A stretch of DNA of 24,767 bases from JAWXVE01 sp044425575 (GTDB lineage: Bacteria; Bacillota; Clostridia; Lachnospirales; Lachnospiraceae), in assembly GCA_044425575.1 (NCBI GenBank), contig JAWXVE010000029.1, positions 1 through 24,767 on the forward strand, read 5' to 3'. Made by a program: the position numbers and the translations under genes. Shown here piece after piece: positions 15,015 through 23,775 of the stretch (the stretch's first letter is position 1; the number at the start of each line of letters is the position of its first letter). Below the pieces are notes generated by a model. The model saw nothing but the letters and a program-made list of their open reading frames with translations, was not told where the DNA came from and did no database searches.

Positions 15015-16598
15015 CTATTTATTCAGCGAGTGTTCTTCTAACATATCTACTGAATGGGCTAGCAGAACTAATTCCGATTGTACACAAAATACATTTAGAG
15101 CGGCACCAATCATTTCTAAGAATAAACTTGCAATGAGTGCAACAGCAATTGCTTCTGTTGGAATACCCAATTGGGTGAAGATTATGGTATATCCAGTCAA
15201 TGCACCTCCTGCAACAGGCGGCGTGGCAATGGATACAATCACGCATGCAATATATCCCATGAATAACCAGACAATGGTCATTTCCATTGTGTAGCTTTCT
15301 GCCATAACGAATGCGGCGGCCAAGTAAACGACCATACAACCTGGCATATAGATTACTTGTCCAAGGGGCAAGCCGAAATCTACTAATTTTTTCGGAACTC
15401 CTAACTTATTCATACAAATATCTTGACTTTCTGGAAATGCCGCTGCAGAAGATCCTGTTGTTAAACTAATCAATACACTAGTAAAGGTTCCTCTCAAATA
15501 CGCTATAATTGGCATTTTTACTCGTATTTTTAGAATCACGCAATAAATTGCTACAATCAGACCCGTGCCAAGTAATACTAATAAAGCAGATTTATAGGAG
15601 CTAATTAAGGTGTAATACTCTCGTTGTATTATAATGTTAAACACACTAACAAATATAAATATTGGTAGAATCTTTGTAATGCCTTTCATAATATGTTGAA
15701 TCATATAATTTCCCTGTTCCACTAATTCTGTAATGCTAGAAAGGTTATCCCCTAATACTAGAATAATAAACCCTACTACAAACGCAATTACAATAATTTG
15801 CATAGGATTGCCTTCTACAAACGGTGCAAAGAAATTATTAGGTATCATATCTAGAAACATATCTAAAATACTAGATAGGGTAGTTAAGGTGATTGCCGAA
15901 CTTTCTAATGTAATCTGAAAACTTGGCAAATAAGCAAGGAGTACCATTCCGCCAAGAAATAACGTATAAAGTAAATATCGTCCAATTAATAACTTGCCGA
16001 TTTTGCTTAAAGTAGCTGTATCTCCTATGTTATAGATTCCCCATACTACCGATAGGAATATCATGGGACCTGCCACTGCTGTAATAATGCCCATTAACAC
16101 ATTGAAAATAGGCACCATAAGATAAAGAGATATGTTAGATGTTATATATTCTGGTAACAGGTTACATAGCATTCCAAGCACAACTCCAAGAATAATACTA
16201 GCACACATATGAATGATTGGTGATTTCTTTGGTTTTGGTACATGTATCACAATAGAATTGTATCCATTTACATATTTCCATGTTGGCATTAAACCCATAC
16301 TCCCACACAAGTTGCGCATAATAGAACTAACTGACTCCGCTTCTTCTTCCGCAACAATAAATGGATCCATACTTTGATTGGGAACATCGATAGTAATGCG
16401 ATTCACGCCCCATCTCTTACTATAGCGCATTGAAAATACTTGCTCTTCTCCAAAACTTTCTCGGTACTGCAATAACACTTCTTCCACTGCAAATGATAAT
16501 TTTATAACTTCTTTTGTTTTTAACCCCTTTTCCGCTAAAAATTCTTGAATTTCCTTACAAACTTCGTCAATCCTCTGGAATGTTAAATTTCCTTGCAT
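15015..16598 (-). CDS. SDF (DAACS)-type symporter with N-terminal GHKL-ATPase-like domain
   Basis: Residues 1-122 are soluble and resemble, in degenerate form, an RsbW/HATPase_c_2 fold: a helix KLSFAVEEVLLQYRE where such proteins have (L/V)xxEExxxNx, strands WGVNRITIDVP, and SMGLMPTWKYVNGYNSIVIHVPK near the end. The N-box Asn is replaced by Gln44 and no DxGxG box is seen, so ATP binding is doubtful. Residues 128-520 form an elevator-type symporter of the dicarboxylate/amino acid:cation (SDF) family, with the hairpin TTGSSAAAFP at 380-389 and LPLGQVIYMPGC at 410-421 where Glt proteins have LPLGATINMDGT. N502 aligns with a conserved family Asn. Several canonical ion- and substrate-binding residues differ, so the substrate is unknown. 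ATG follows AAGGATAGAGT; 53 bp after the papain-like gene. Confidence 0.8.
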   Translation of the reverse strand: MQGNLTFQRIDEVCKEIQEFLAEKGLKTKEVIKLSFAVEEVLLQYRESFGEEQVFSMRYSKRWGVNRITIDVPNQSMDPFIVAEEEAESVSSIMRNLCGSMGLMPTWKYVNGYNSIVIHVPKPKKSPIIHMCASIILGVVLGMLCNLLPEYITSNISLYLMVPIFNVLMGIITAVAGPMIFLSVVWGIYNIGDTATLSKIGKLLIGRYLLYTLFLGGMVLLAYLPSFQITLESSAITLTTLSSILDMFLDMIPNNFFAPFVEGNPMQIIVIAFVVGFIILVLGDNLSSITELVEQGNYMIQHIMKGITKILPIFIFVSVFNIIIQREYYTLISSYKSALLVLLGTGLIVAIYCVILKIRVKMPIIAYLRGTFTSVLISLTTGSSAAAFPESQDICMNKLGVPKKLVDFGLPLGQVIYMPGCMVVYLAAAFVMAESYTMEMTIVWLFMGYIACVIVSIATPPVAGGALTGYTIIFTQLGIPTEAIAVALIASLFLEMIGAALNVFCVQSELVLLAHSVDMLEEHSLNK

Positions 16599-16651
16599 AC
16601 TCTATCCTTCTACCCTTCCCTGTTGCTTCTGTTTCGTTTCCCACATGATTT

Positions 16652-17977
16652 CTACATAGGTAGACTATTTGGGGCATAATGCACTCTTCTACTCACCACA
16701 TTTCCTTGTCCTTTCATAAATGCACCATTTAAAAAGGTAAAATAAGTGCCTGGAGTCATAATACCCGTAAAGATTGTTGGCATTCCACTTGCTCGAATAA
16801 TATCATCTGTAAACTTTACGCAATTAGTTCCGAGAAACCAATAATATTTATAGGAACCCTTTTCAAACTTGTAAAATACGGTATGAGTGGCTTTTGCTAG
16901 TCTACAAGCTGGTTCTCGAAAAGATTCTACATCTTCATTTCGTTCTTTCGCCCTTTGCACTTTACATTGCCATACTTTTGTTCTAGACTTTATCTCTTCT
17001 AGAAAAGAATATACTCTTTCTAGTTCCTCATCTGACAAAGCTAGTCCAAATTCAAATATAGTTTCTTCTCTTTGGTGCATACAAAAATCCAAATATTCTT
17101 CTTTGTTGTAGACTTCATACAGAACTCCCGTTCCTACGATACCACCTAGCCGCAAGCTCTCACGATCATAAGTCCCATAACAATAGATGGTATCACCTAC
17201 AGCAATATCTACATGACCTGTGGTTCCCTTTAATAATTTCGATACATGAACAAAGATTGCTACATTGGCTGCTTCCTCACTTTTGATTGTTTCAAACTCT
17301 AAGCAATCTTCTGAGTGTTCTCTAAAATAGGTATTTAAACTATTTAAAATACGCAATGGAAAAAAAGCCGCCGCATAGGCGGGAACTGCAATTCTGATAG
17401 GATTTTTAAATCGACTAATGGCAGCATCTGGAATTGCCTGTGCCATACCATCTAAAAACAAGGTGATTCCAATTAAAATTAAGTATAATCCAATAAAACG
17501 TATTCCTACTGTAACATGATTGTAAAAATATCTCATAAATAATACGCTAAATACAATATGCAAGATAGCGGATAATAAATATCGAAATAATGCTGCATCT
17601 TTCTCCTTGCGATACTGAATAAAACTAATAAAACTGCAAATCCCCAATAAAAAGGTCCACATATACATAATGTGTGTTAAACTATATAGAATTCGCTCTA
17701 TATTTTCGTATAAAAAGCCAATAGCCATAGCTGCACCAAAAATGGTGAATAAATTCTGAATACTTTGTTTGATACCTTTTTTAAATCCCAAACATAGCTG
17801 TATCACATTCATAGCCACAATCAACCAAAAGTATATAAATAACAACGTTTTTGCCTGACGAACAAAAAAGCTGTAATCGTAGATCATAAGCAATCCAATA
17901 TAGATACTAAGTGCACTTTGCAGAAATAAACTAAGTGCTGTCGTACTTGTTTTTAGCGTATTGGTTAATACTCTCAT
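16652..17977 (-). CDS. Membrane protein with putative permuted papain-like (NlpC/P60-type) domain
   Basis: A 441-residue protein in two parts. Residues 12-178 contain about six hydrophobic helices with short loops, in pattern like the DUF308/HdeD group (IGLYLILIGITLFLDG near 162-177). From about 200 to the end is a soluble domain with GHVDIAVGDTIYCYGTYD (H255) and, about 130 residues later, FLGTNCVKFTDDIIRASG (C386). His before Cys with NC at a helix start is the arrangement of circularly permuted papain-like proteins such as YiiX, LRAT and DUF4105, so I infer a membrane-anchored thiol hydrolase or acyltransferase. The evidence is motif-level only. It lies between the FtsX-type permease and the SDF symporter with short gaps and AAGGA 11 nt before the ATG. 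Substrate unknown. Confidence 0.6.
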   Translation of the reverse strand: MRVLTNTLKTSTTALSLFLQSALSIYIGLLMIYDYSFFVRQAKTLLFIYFWLIVAMNVIQLCLGFKKGIKQSIQNLFTIFGAAMAIGFLYENIERILYSLTHIMYMWTFLLGICSFISFIQYRKEKDAALFRYLLSAILHIVFSVLFMRYFYNHVTVGIRFIGLYLILIGITLFLDGMAQAIPDAAISRFKNPIRIAVPAYAAAFFPLRILNSLNTYFREHSEDCLEFETIKSEEAANVAIFVHVSKLLKGTTGHVDIAVGDTIYCYGTYDRESLRLGGIVGTGVLYEVYNKEEYLDFCMHQREETIFEFGLALSDEELERVYSFLEEIKSRTKVWQCKVQRAKERNEDVESFREPACRLAKATHTVFYKFEKGSYKYYWFLGTNCVKFTDDIIRASGMPTIFTGIMTPGTYFTFLNGAFMKGQGNVVSRRVHYAPNSLPM

Positions 17978-18024
17978 GGGGTTCGCAATCCTTTTTCTTA
18001 CTGTTATACTTGTGGAAACATCTA

Positions 18025-20637
18025 TTATTCCACACTTTTTAGTGCCTCTATCATGTTGATTTGATCTAACTTCTTAATCATAAACTTATTCACACCTAAT
18101 GAGAAAATTACAGTTAACAATACAGAATATAGAATACTTTTACATGATACCATTCTCACAAACATTAAATAATCCATTTCCACTTGAGTAATAATAAAGT
18201 GATGCACAAAGATACCAAGTATAGCTCCCACAAATGCTCCAATTAATGTTAAGATTACACTTTCTTTAAAAACGTAACTTCCTGTTTCTTTTGGATGGAA
18301 TCCTAAGACTTTTAGCGTGGCAATTTCCCTTGTACGTTCGCTAATATTAATACTTGCTAGATTCGTAAGTACTACAAAGGCCAACATAGCTGCTGACACC
18401 ACAATCATAATGACTACAATACTCATACTTGCTGCTATAATGGCAAACGTTGAAATAAAGGATGAGTTAAACGTAATTCCGCTTACATGATCAATCTCTA
18501 AAATTGCACCTTGGATTACCTCTTCCTCTAAATCGTGGGAAAATTGCACTGCATTTTCAAGTGGTACTTCTCCAAATAAACGTTCGTAACACGACACACT
18601 CATATAAATCTCATGGTTAATATATCGCTCATATACTCCGCCAATGGTAACAACAGCAGTTTCTCCATTTATATCTTCTAATGTAACTTCATCACCCTCA
18701 CTTACACCTAGTAACTCTGCAAGCTTATCACCTATATAAAGAGAGGTGTCATCTAATTCATAGCTAGTATGATTGCCACTATCTCGCATTAAGCTAAAGG
18801 TAGAAAATTCTTCTTGGTTCTGAAATACTTGTGCATACCCTACTTCATCTGCTTCTCCAAATGATACGGCAGCTGCATAACTAGTATAAGCAATGGCTTC
18901 CACACTAGCATCAATCTCTTTCACTTGAGTCAATAGCGTATCCATGTCTTCTTCGCTTAAATAATCATCTGTTGCAATAATACCATCATATAAAGTTAGT
19001 TCTTTATATTGCAAGTCTGAAATAGTTGCAATGGAATCACTCATACCAAATCCACTAACTAATAAACAAGTACATCCTGAAATACCAATTACCGTCATAA
19101 AGAATCGCTTCTTATAACGAATTAGATTCCGCACCGTTACTTTGTTAGTAAAGGATAATCTCTTCCAAATAAATGGAATACGTTCTAAGAAAATACGTTC
19201 ACCACTTGGGGGTGCTTTTGGCCTTAATAAAGTACTTGGAACTTGCTTAGTATCCATTCGAATGGCACTGTACGTTGCAACGCCAATGAGCAGTAAAAAG
19301 GCTCCAATAGCAATACAAACATTTACAAACGGAAATGCATACTGGATAGGTGGTAAGTTATAAATAATTCCCCATACCATAAAAATCACTGGTGGGAAAA
19401 CAGACACACCAATGGTTGCTCCGATTATGCCTCCAATAAAAGTAGCACTTAATGCATAGATAAGAAATTTAGAAGCACAAGCGAATCTACCATACCCTAA
19501 AGCTCTAAGTACACCAACTTGACCTCTTTGTTCATCAATCATACGTGTCATAGTTGCCAAGCACACAAGTGCCGCTACCATAAAATAAAAGACCGGAAAG
19601 ATAAACCCTAGTACTCCCATCTGTTCAACTGTACCCGTATACGATGCCATTCCATAATGTTCTTCTCGTGTGAGTATTGTCCACTCCCCTGCTTCTAGTT
19701 CTTCTATTTCACGGAAAGCATCTGCTAGTTCCGCTTCTGCCTGCTCTAACTCCACAAGAGCATCTGCTAATGCTTCTTCGCCCCATACTTCTATTGCTGC
19801 TTCGTAGTCCTTGAACCCTTCTTCATAGCTCTCTAGACCTTCTTCATAGGAATCTAGAGCTTCTGTGTAGATTGCCTCTCCTCGCACAAGTTCTTGACTA
19901 CTAATAAAAGTACTGAGCCATTCTTCCTTGTCCTCTATGAATTGTGTATATTCTTCCTCAAATGCATTCAGTGCTTGTGCTTCATCACTAGTCACATAAA
20001 TGGTGGTGTAGTAATCTTGTATAAAAGCTTCTGCGGGTACGTATAGAAAAGTCTCTACTGTAAGGTTATCAAGAAATCCTGCTCCCTTTTCTAAGCTTAA
20101 GTAATTCGGTGTATTCACTAAACCAACTACAATAAATTCTGTCTCAGACAACACTTCATCTAACTCTGCACTTGCTCGTTGGATTGTGACCACATCTCCA
20201 ATCTTAGGCACATCTATAAATGCATTGGATGCTTCTGCTAACACTTCATTGGCTGCTTGTGGATAAGTTCCCTCTACCAATTCCATTGTATTGATTATAG
20301 CATCCTCTTCATAAGATTCTAGGCGAATTACATAAGAATCTTCTAGATAGGTTGCCTCTACATCAACTAAATAACCACCTTGTGCTTGCAAATCTTCATC
20401 TAGTGTATTTAGGGCATCAACATCGTCTTGGTCGAACCCATAATTGGAATAAATCTGCATGTCAAATAAACGATATTCATCTGCGTAACGATCTACACTT
20501 TCTCCCATAGCAGGGGATACTGATAACATACCCGTTAAGAATGCTACCCCCATTAACACAATTAAGAGTAAGGAAAGATATTTACCAAATGACTTTTTAA
20601 TTGTAATTATGGTATCTAATAATAATTTTCCTCTCAT
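18025..20637 (-). CDS. FtsX-type ABC transporter permease (MacB-like)
   Basis: The 870-residue permease has an N-terminal membrane helix (SLLLIVLMGVAFLTGML), a large extracellular region with a short Glu-rich coiled coil (about residues 240-320, heptads like DSYEEGLESYEEGFKDYEAA), a first FtsX domain (three helices, about 330-470), a second extracellular domain (about 510-740), and a C-terminal FtsX domain (745-870) with AFVVLTNLASINISERTREIATLKVLGFHPKE. This two-FtsX layout is common for clostridial exporters or mechanotransmitters with a single ATPase partner. The ATG at 20635-20637 overlaps the ATPase stop codon as TAATG, so translation is coupled; a GTG six bases upstream is a possible alternative. 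Export of lipids, peptides or another envelope substrate is plausible, but no substrate can be assigned. Confidence 0.9.
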   Translation of the reverse strand: MRGKLLLDTIITIKKSFGKYLSLLLIVLMGVAFLTGMLSVSPAMGESVDRYADEYRLFDMQIYSNYGFDQDDVDALNTLDEDLQAQGGYLVDVEATYLEDSYVIRLESYEEDAIINTMELVEGTYPQAANEVLAEASNAFIDVPKIGDVVTIQRASAELDEVLSETEFIVVGLVNTPNYLSLEKGAGFLDNLTVETFLYVPAEAFIQDYYTTIYVTSDEAQALNAFEEEYTQFIEDKEEWLSTFISSQELVRGEAIYTEALDSYEEGLESYEEGFKDYEAAIEVWGEEALADALVELEQAEAELADAFREIEELEAGEWTILTREEHYGMASYTGTVEQMGVLGFIFPVFYFMVAALVCLATMTRMIDEQRGQVGVLRALGYGRFACASKFLIYALSATFIGGIIGATIGVSVFPPVIFMVWGIIYNLPPIQYAFPFVNVCIAIGAFLLLIGVATYSAIRMDTKQVPSTLLRPKAPPSGERIFLERIPFIWKRLSFTNKVTVRNLIRYKKRFFMTVIGISGCTCLLVSGFGMSDSIATISDLQYKELTLYDGIIATDDYLSEEDMDTLLTQVKEIDASVEAIAYTSYAAAVSFGEADEVGYAQVFQNQEEFSTFSLMRDSGNHTSYELDDTSLYIGDKLAELLGVSEGDEVTLEDINGETAVVTIGGVYERYINHEIYMSVSCYERLFGEVPLENAVQFSHDLEEEVIQGAILEIDHVSGITFNSSFISTFAIIAASMSIVVIMIVVSAAMLAFVVLTNLASINISERTREIATLKVLGFHPKETGSYVFKESVILTLIGAFVGAILGIFVHHFIITQVEMDYLMFVRMVSCKSILYSVLLTVIFSLGVNKFMIKKLDQINMIEALKSVE

Positions 20638-21350
20638 TACCACTCAATCTCCTCTGCAAATTTTGGATTTTCATTTATTTCAATTGAATCTATTTTCCCA
20701 TTTTTGACACGAATCACCTTGTCTCCCATAGGGCAAATAGCTAGATTATGAGTAATCACAATAACTGTTTTCTTGAAAATTTTTGAATTATCTTGTAATA
20801 ATTCCAGTATTTGTTGACTTGTTTTTGAATCAAGTGCACCTGTTGGTTCATCGCACAATAATACTTTCGGATTCTTTGCAACTGCTCTTGCAATTGCTAC
20901 ACGCTGTTGCTCACCTCCTGAAATTTGCGATGGAAAATTATTCATTCTATTTTCAAGACCCACTTTTTGAATCACCTTCTTTGCATCAAGTGGCTCCTTA
21001 CATATTTCAGTTGCTAATTCAACATTCTCTACAACAGTTAGATTCTGCACTAAATTATAGAATTGAAATACAAACCCAATATCATTTCTTCTATACTCAG
21101 TTAATTCCTTCTGATCCACCTGATCAATCTTCTTACCATCAATAGTGATTTCACCAGAGGTACAGGTATCCATTCCTCCTAAAATATTCAAAATAGTACT
21201 TTTCCCTGCGCCAGATGTACCCGTAATAATAACAAACTCTCCCTGTTCAATGGTAAAATCAACTCCATCTAATGCTTTGATTTCGATTTTATCTACCTGA
21301 TACGTCTTCTTTACATCCTTAAATTCAATATAGCTCATATACTTATCCAT
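20637..21350 (-). CDS. ABC transporter ATP-binding protein (MacB/LolD type)
   Basis: A 237-residue ABC ATPase with Walker A GTSGAGKST, Q-loop FQFYNL, signature SGGEQQRVAIARA, Walker B VLLCDEPTGALD and the switch His in VIVITHN. EPTGALDSKT is typical of the MacB/LolD group that pairs with FtsX permeases, and the next gene is such a permease with TAATG overlap. The ATG at 21348-21350 has AAAGG almost adjacent; the ATG four codons in (21336-21338, MSYIEFKDV) is also possible, so the start is uncertain by 4 codons. A good promoter lies 60-90 bp upstream. Confidence 0.93.
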   Translation of the reverse strand: MDKYMSYIEFKDVKKTYQVDKIEIKALDGVDFTIEQGEFVIITGTSGAGKSTILNILGGMDTCTSGEITIDGKKIDQVDQKELTEYRRNDIGFVFQFYNLVQNLTVVENVELATEICKEPLDAKKVIQKVGLENRMNNFPSQISGGEQQRVAIARAVAKNPKVLLCDEPTGALDSKTSQQILELLQDNSKIFKKTVIVITHNLAICPMGDKVIRVKNGKIDSIEINENPKFAEEIEW

Positions 21351-21413
21351 GCCTTTCTTTCAGACCATTTTACGTGTCAATTGGAGTTATTTATTTGGAT
21401 TATTCTATGTTTT

Positions 21414-21442
21414 AGTATATCAACTTTATAAGTATCTGTAAA
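21414..21442 (-). promoter_or_regulatory. Promoter for the ABC/papain-like/SDF module
   Basis: On the minus strand TTTACA (21437-21442), exactly 17 bp, and TATACT (21414-21419) form a good vegetative promoter in the gap after the metal ATPase. The ATPase gene at 21350 is the first gene downstream; the next likely promoter is the ruvA one at 15011, so four genes may be one transcript. Confidence 0.7.
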
Positions 21443-21472
21443 TTGAAATAATATTCTTTCTTTTTTTCTTTT

Positions 21473-23380
21473 CTATGCAAATTTTTTATCGTATAATCTT
21501 GCTGCATTCAGTACCACTAGAATAGAACCTGCATTGTGCACCAATGCGCCTGTGGCTGGCGTGAGTACGCCTGCTACTGATAAAATAATGGCAACAACAT
21601 TAATAAGCATAGACAGTGAAATATTGAATTTAATCGAAAATATAGCGGCATTTGATAATCGTTTTAAATAGGATATCTTAGAAAGATCGTCTCCCATAAT
21701 GGCTATATCTGCTGCTTCTATGGCAATGTCACTACCCATAGTTCCCATAGCAATTCCAACCGATGCAGTTTTTAAACCTGCCGCATCATTTACACCATCT
21801 CCTACCATACATACACCTTGCCCTTGTTTCATAAGAGTTTGAATGGTTGAGACTTTGTCTTCTGGTAGCAAGGATGCATATACTTGAGTAATCCCTACTT
21901 GATTCCCAATGTAATGAGCACTCGCCTGATTATCTCCCGTTAACAACACCGTTTGTTCAATTCCCACAGAAGGAAGTGCTTCAATTGCTCTGTTGGCACC
22001 TTCTTTGATTTCATCCGACAAACCGATTACACCTAAAATCTCCCTTGTACTAGCTACAATAATAACAGCTTTCCCTTGCTCCCGTAATTCTGCAATTTTA
22101 GATGTCACCGTTTCTTCTATTGCCACTTTCGCTTCTTCCGCTATTAACTTTTCATTTCCACAGAAAATACGTTGCTCCCCTACCTTCGCATGCACGCCTT
22201 TTCCTACTAACATGGTAAAATCCCTTATGGCACAAAGGTCTATGCGTTGTTCCTTCATATAGGAAATCACAGCTTTTCCAACGGGATGCTCCGAACGACT
22301 TTCCACTGACCCAGCTAACGCAATTAATTCTTCCTTCTCTTGCTCCACACGAACTGGTAACACATCACTAATGGTTAACTGACCTTGTGTAATGGTACCT
22401 GTTTTATCAAAACATACGGTTGATACAGTGCCCATACGTTCTAGTGCTTCCCCTGATTTGATTAAGACACCGTTTTTCGTAGCTTGACCAATGGCAGCCA
22501 TAATAGAAGTGGGGGTTGCTAAGGCTAAGGCACAAGGACAAAATACCACTAGTACCGTAACGGAACGTATTAAGGCATCTGCCTGTCTTTGAAGGATAAA
22601 TGCAAAAACTACATAAGTAATAATGGCTATGACACAAGCAAGCGGAACCAGGTATCCTGCCCATTTGTCTACAATTTTTTGTGTTGGTGCTTTTTGGTGA
22701 TCTGCATCTTCCACCAAACGAATCATTTTCTGCAAAGATGAATCGGCAAATGGCTTGGTTATTCGAACATCAACCGAACCATATACATTCATGGTTCCCG
22801 CAAAAACTACATCATTCACTGTTTTATCTACTGGTAAGCTTTCCCCTGTCATAATGCTTTGATCCGCAGTGGTATTGCCCTGAATAATAACACCATCTGC
22901 TGGAAAGCTTTCACCTGGAAGTACTCGTATAACATCTTCATTGCGTATGTCTTTGGCATCTACAACCTGCTCTCCCGCTTCTGTTAATACTCTTCCTTGT
23001 GTGGGTACGAGATTCAGTAATGTTTCAATGCCTTTCTTTGCCTTCTCGACTGTTCTCTCTTCCAAGAATTCTCCTATTGCCATAATGAATGCAATTTCTC
23101 CTGCTGCAAAAACGTCTCCAATAGTTACCGCTGCAATCATAGCTATAGTAATCAGAATTGGAGATGTAATCTTCTTATTAATAATAGAAACAATGGCATA
23201 ATATGCTAATGGTATTCCAGAGATTACGAAAGATACCCAAGCCGGATTAATGGGAACGGTAACCTCCACCTGAAGGAGTGGTGCTACATACTCCAGAATA
23301 AAACTTGCCACTAAACAAATACCTGAAACCCATAAAAATGGGATAGAATTTAATTGATTGATTTTATGTTCCATAATCAT
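21473..23380 (-). CDS. P1B-type heavy-metal-transporting ATPase
   Basis: A 635-residue metal export ATPase. Motifs in order: TGES (178-181, actuator), CPC (281-283, ion-coordinating helix), DKTGT with phosphorylated D325, SEHPVGKA (364-370, the His-Pro motif of P1B enzymes), GDGVNDA (527-533), and a last helix with GALVHNAGSILVVLNAARL (611-629). There is no N-terminal GMxCxxC metal-binding domain and no CxxC is seen in the first 70 residues. The last-helix motif differs from both the copper (MxxSS) and the zinc/cadmium (DxG) types as I know them, so metal specificity is open. The ATG at 23378-23380 follows AAAGGA by 6 nt. It is 19 bp after a CsoR-type regulator with the copper-sensor Cys-His-Cys set, favouring Cu(I), but this is inference. 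Confidence 0.92.
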   Translation of the reverse strand: MIMEHKINQLNSIPFLWVSGICLVASFILEYVAPLLQVEVTVPINPAWVSFVISGIPLAYYAIVSIINKKITSPILITIAMIAAVTIGDVFAAGEIAFIMAIGEFLEERTVEKAKKGIETLLNLVPTQGRVLTEAGEQVVDAKDIRNEDVIRVLPGESFPADGVIIQGNTTADQSIMTGESLPVDKTVNDVVFAGTMNVYGSVDVRITKPFADSSLQKMIRLVEDADHQKAPTQKIVDKWAGYLVPLACVIAIITYVVFAFILQRQADALIRSVTVLVVFCPCALALATPTSIMAAIGQATKNGVLIKSGEALERMGTVSTVCFDKTGTITQGQLTISDVLPVRVEQEKEELIALAGSVESRSEHPVGKAVISYMKEQRIDLCAIRDFTMLVGKGVHAKVGEQRIFCGNEKLIAEEAKVAIEETVTSKIAELREQGKAVIIVASTREILGVIGLSDEIKEGANRAIEALPSVGIEQTVLLTGDNQASAHYIGNQVGITQVYASLLPEDKVSTIQTLMKQGQGVCMVGDGVNDAAGLKTASVGIAMGTMGSDIAIEAADIAIMGDDLSKISYLKRLSNAAIFSIKFNISLSMLINVVAIILSVAGVLTPATGALVHNAGSILVVLNAARLYDKKFA

Positions 23381-23399
23381 AACCGTTCCTTTCTGAACA

Positions 23400-23675
23400 T
23401 TATAATGTTTTTGAGAATTTATTTAATGCAGAAATCAAATGGTCAACGGCTTCATCACCTTGACCATTTGCAATGGCATCTGCCACACAATGATGCATAT
23501 GACCTTCCAGAATGATTTGTCCTATTCTGTGTAATGCAGCTTTTGCCGCACCAATTTGTATTAATATATCTTCGCAGTCTTTATCATCGTTTACCATTTT
23601 TTGAATGCCTCTTACTTGCCCTTCTACCTTCTTCAGTCGTAGAGTAATATCTTCTGATTCTATACATTGCTTCAT
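23400..23675 (-). CDS. csoR: CsoR/RcnR family metal-sensing repressor
   Basis: A 91-residue all-helical repressor of the CsoR/RcnR (DUF156) family: RLKKVEGQVRGIQKMVNDDKDCEDILIQIGAAKAALHRIGQIILEGHMHHCV. The sensor residues C34, H59 and C63 keep the 25- and 4-residue spacings of Mycobacterium tuberculosis CsoR C36-H61-C65, so this is the copper(I) type rather than the nickel/cobalt RcnR or the persulfide CstR type. The frame is open to 23708, but the ATG at 23673-23675 (MKQCIES) has AAGGAG 11 nt upstream and gives the family length. It is the first gene of the metal ATPase operon, and a CsoR-type operator lies at its promoter. Confidence 0.92.
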   Translation of the reverse strand: MKQCIESEDITLRLKKVEGQVRGIQKMVNDDKDCEDILIQIGAAKAALHRIGQIILEGHMHHCVADAIANGQGDEAVDHLISALNKFSKTL

Positions 23676-23751
23676 ATAAACACCCGCTCCTTCTACAATC
23701 GCAACCACACTTGATCATGTAATTCAATTGTATGTTTCATATTTTCGTCTA

Positions 23752-23774
23752 TATACCCATAGGGGGTATAGGTA
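23752..23774 (-). promoter_or_regulatory. Candidate CsoR operator
   Basis: The plus strand reads TATACCCATAGGGGGTATAGGTA. It closely resembles the CsoR box before B. subtilis copZA as I recall it (TACCCTACGGGGGTATGGTA), including the G5 tract and flanking TA pairs. It lies just downstream of the csoR -10 hexamer, the position for a repressor. Confidence 0.75.
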
Positions 23775-23775
23775 T

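Noticed and set aside
15019..15339. Minus-strand 106-aa frame inside the SDF gene
   Set aside because: It is out of phase with the SDF gene, has a His/Cys/Arg-rich composition unlike real protein, and no ribosome binding site.
19700..19920. Glu-rich coiled coil of the FtsX permease as a separate repeat element
   Set aside because: Only short heptad-like similarity at protein level; this is common in clostridial FtsX-type permeases.
23676..23708. GTG start for CsoR eleven codons upstream
   Set aside because: AAGGAG lies inside this extension and fits the ATG at 23675; the family length agrees.
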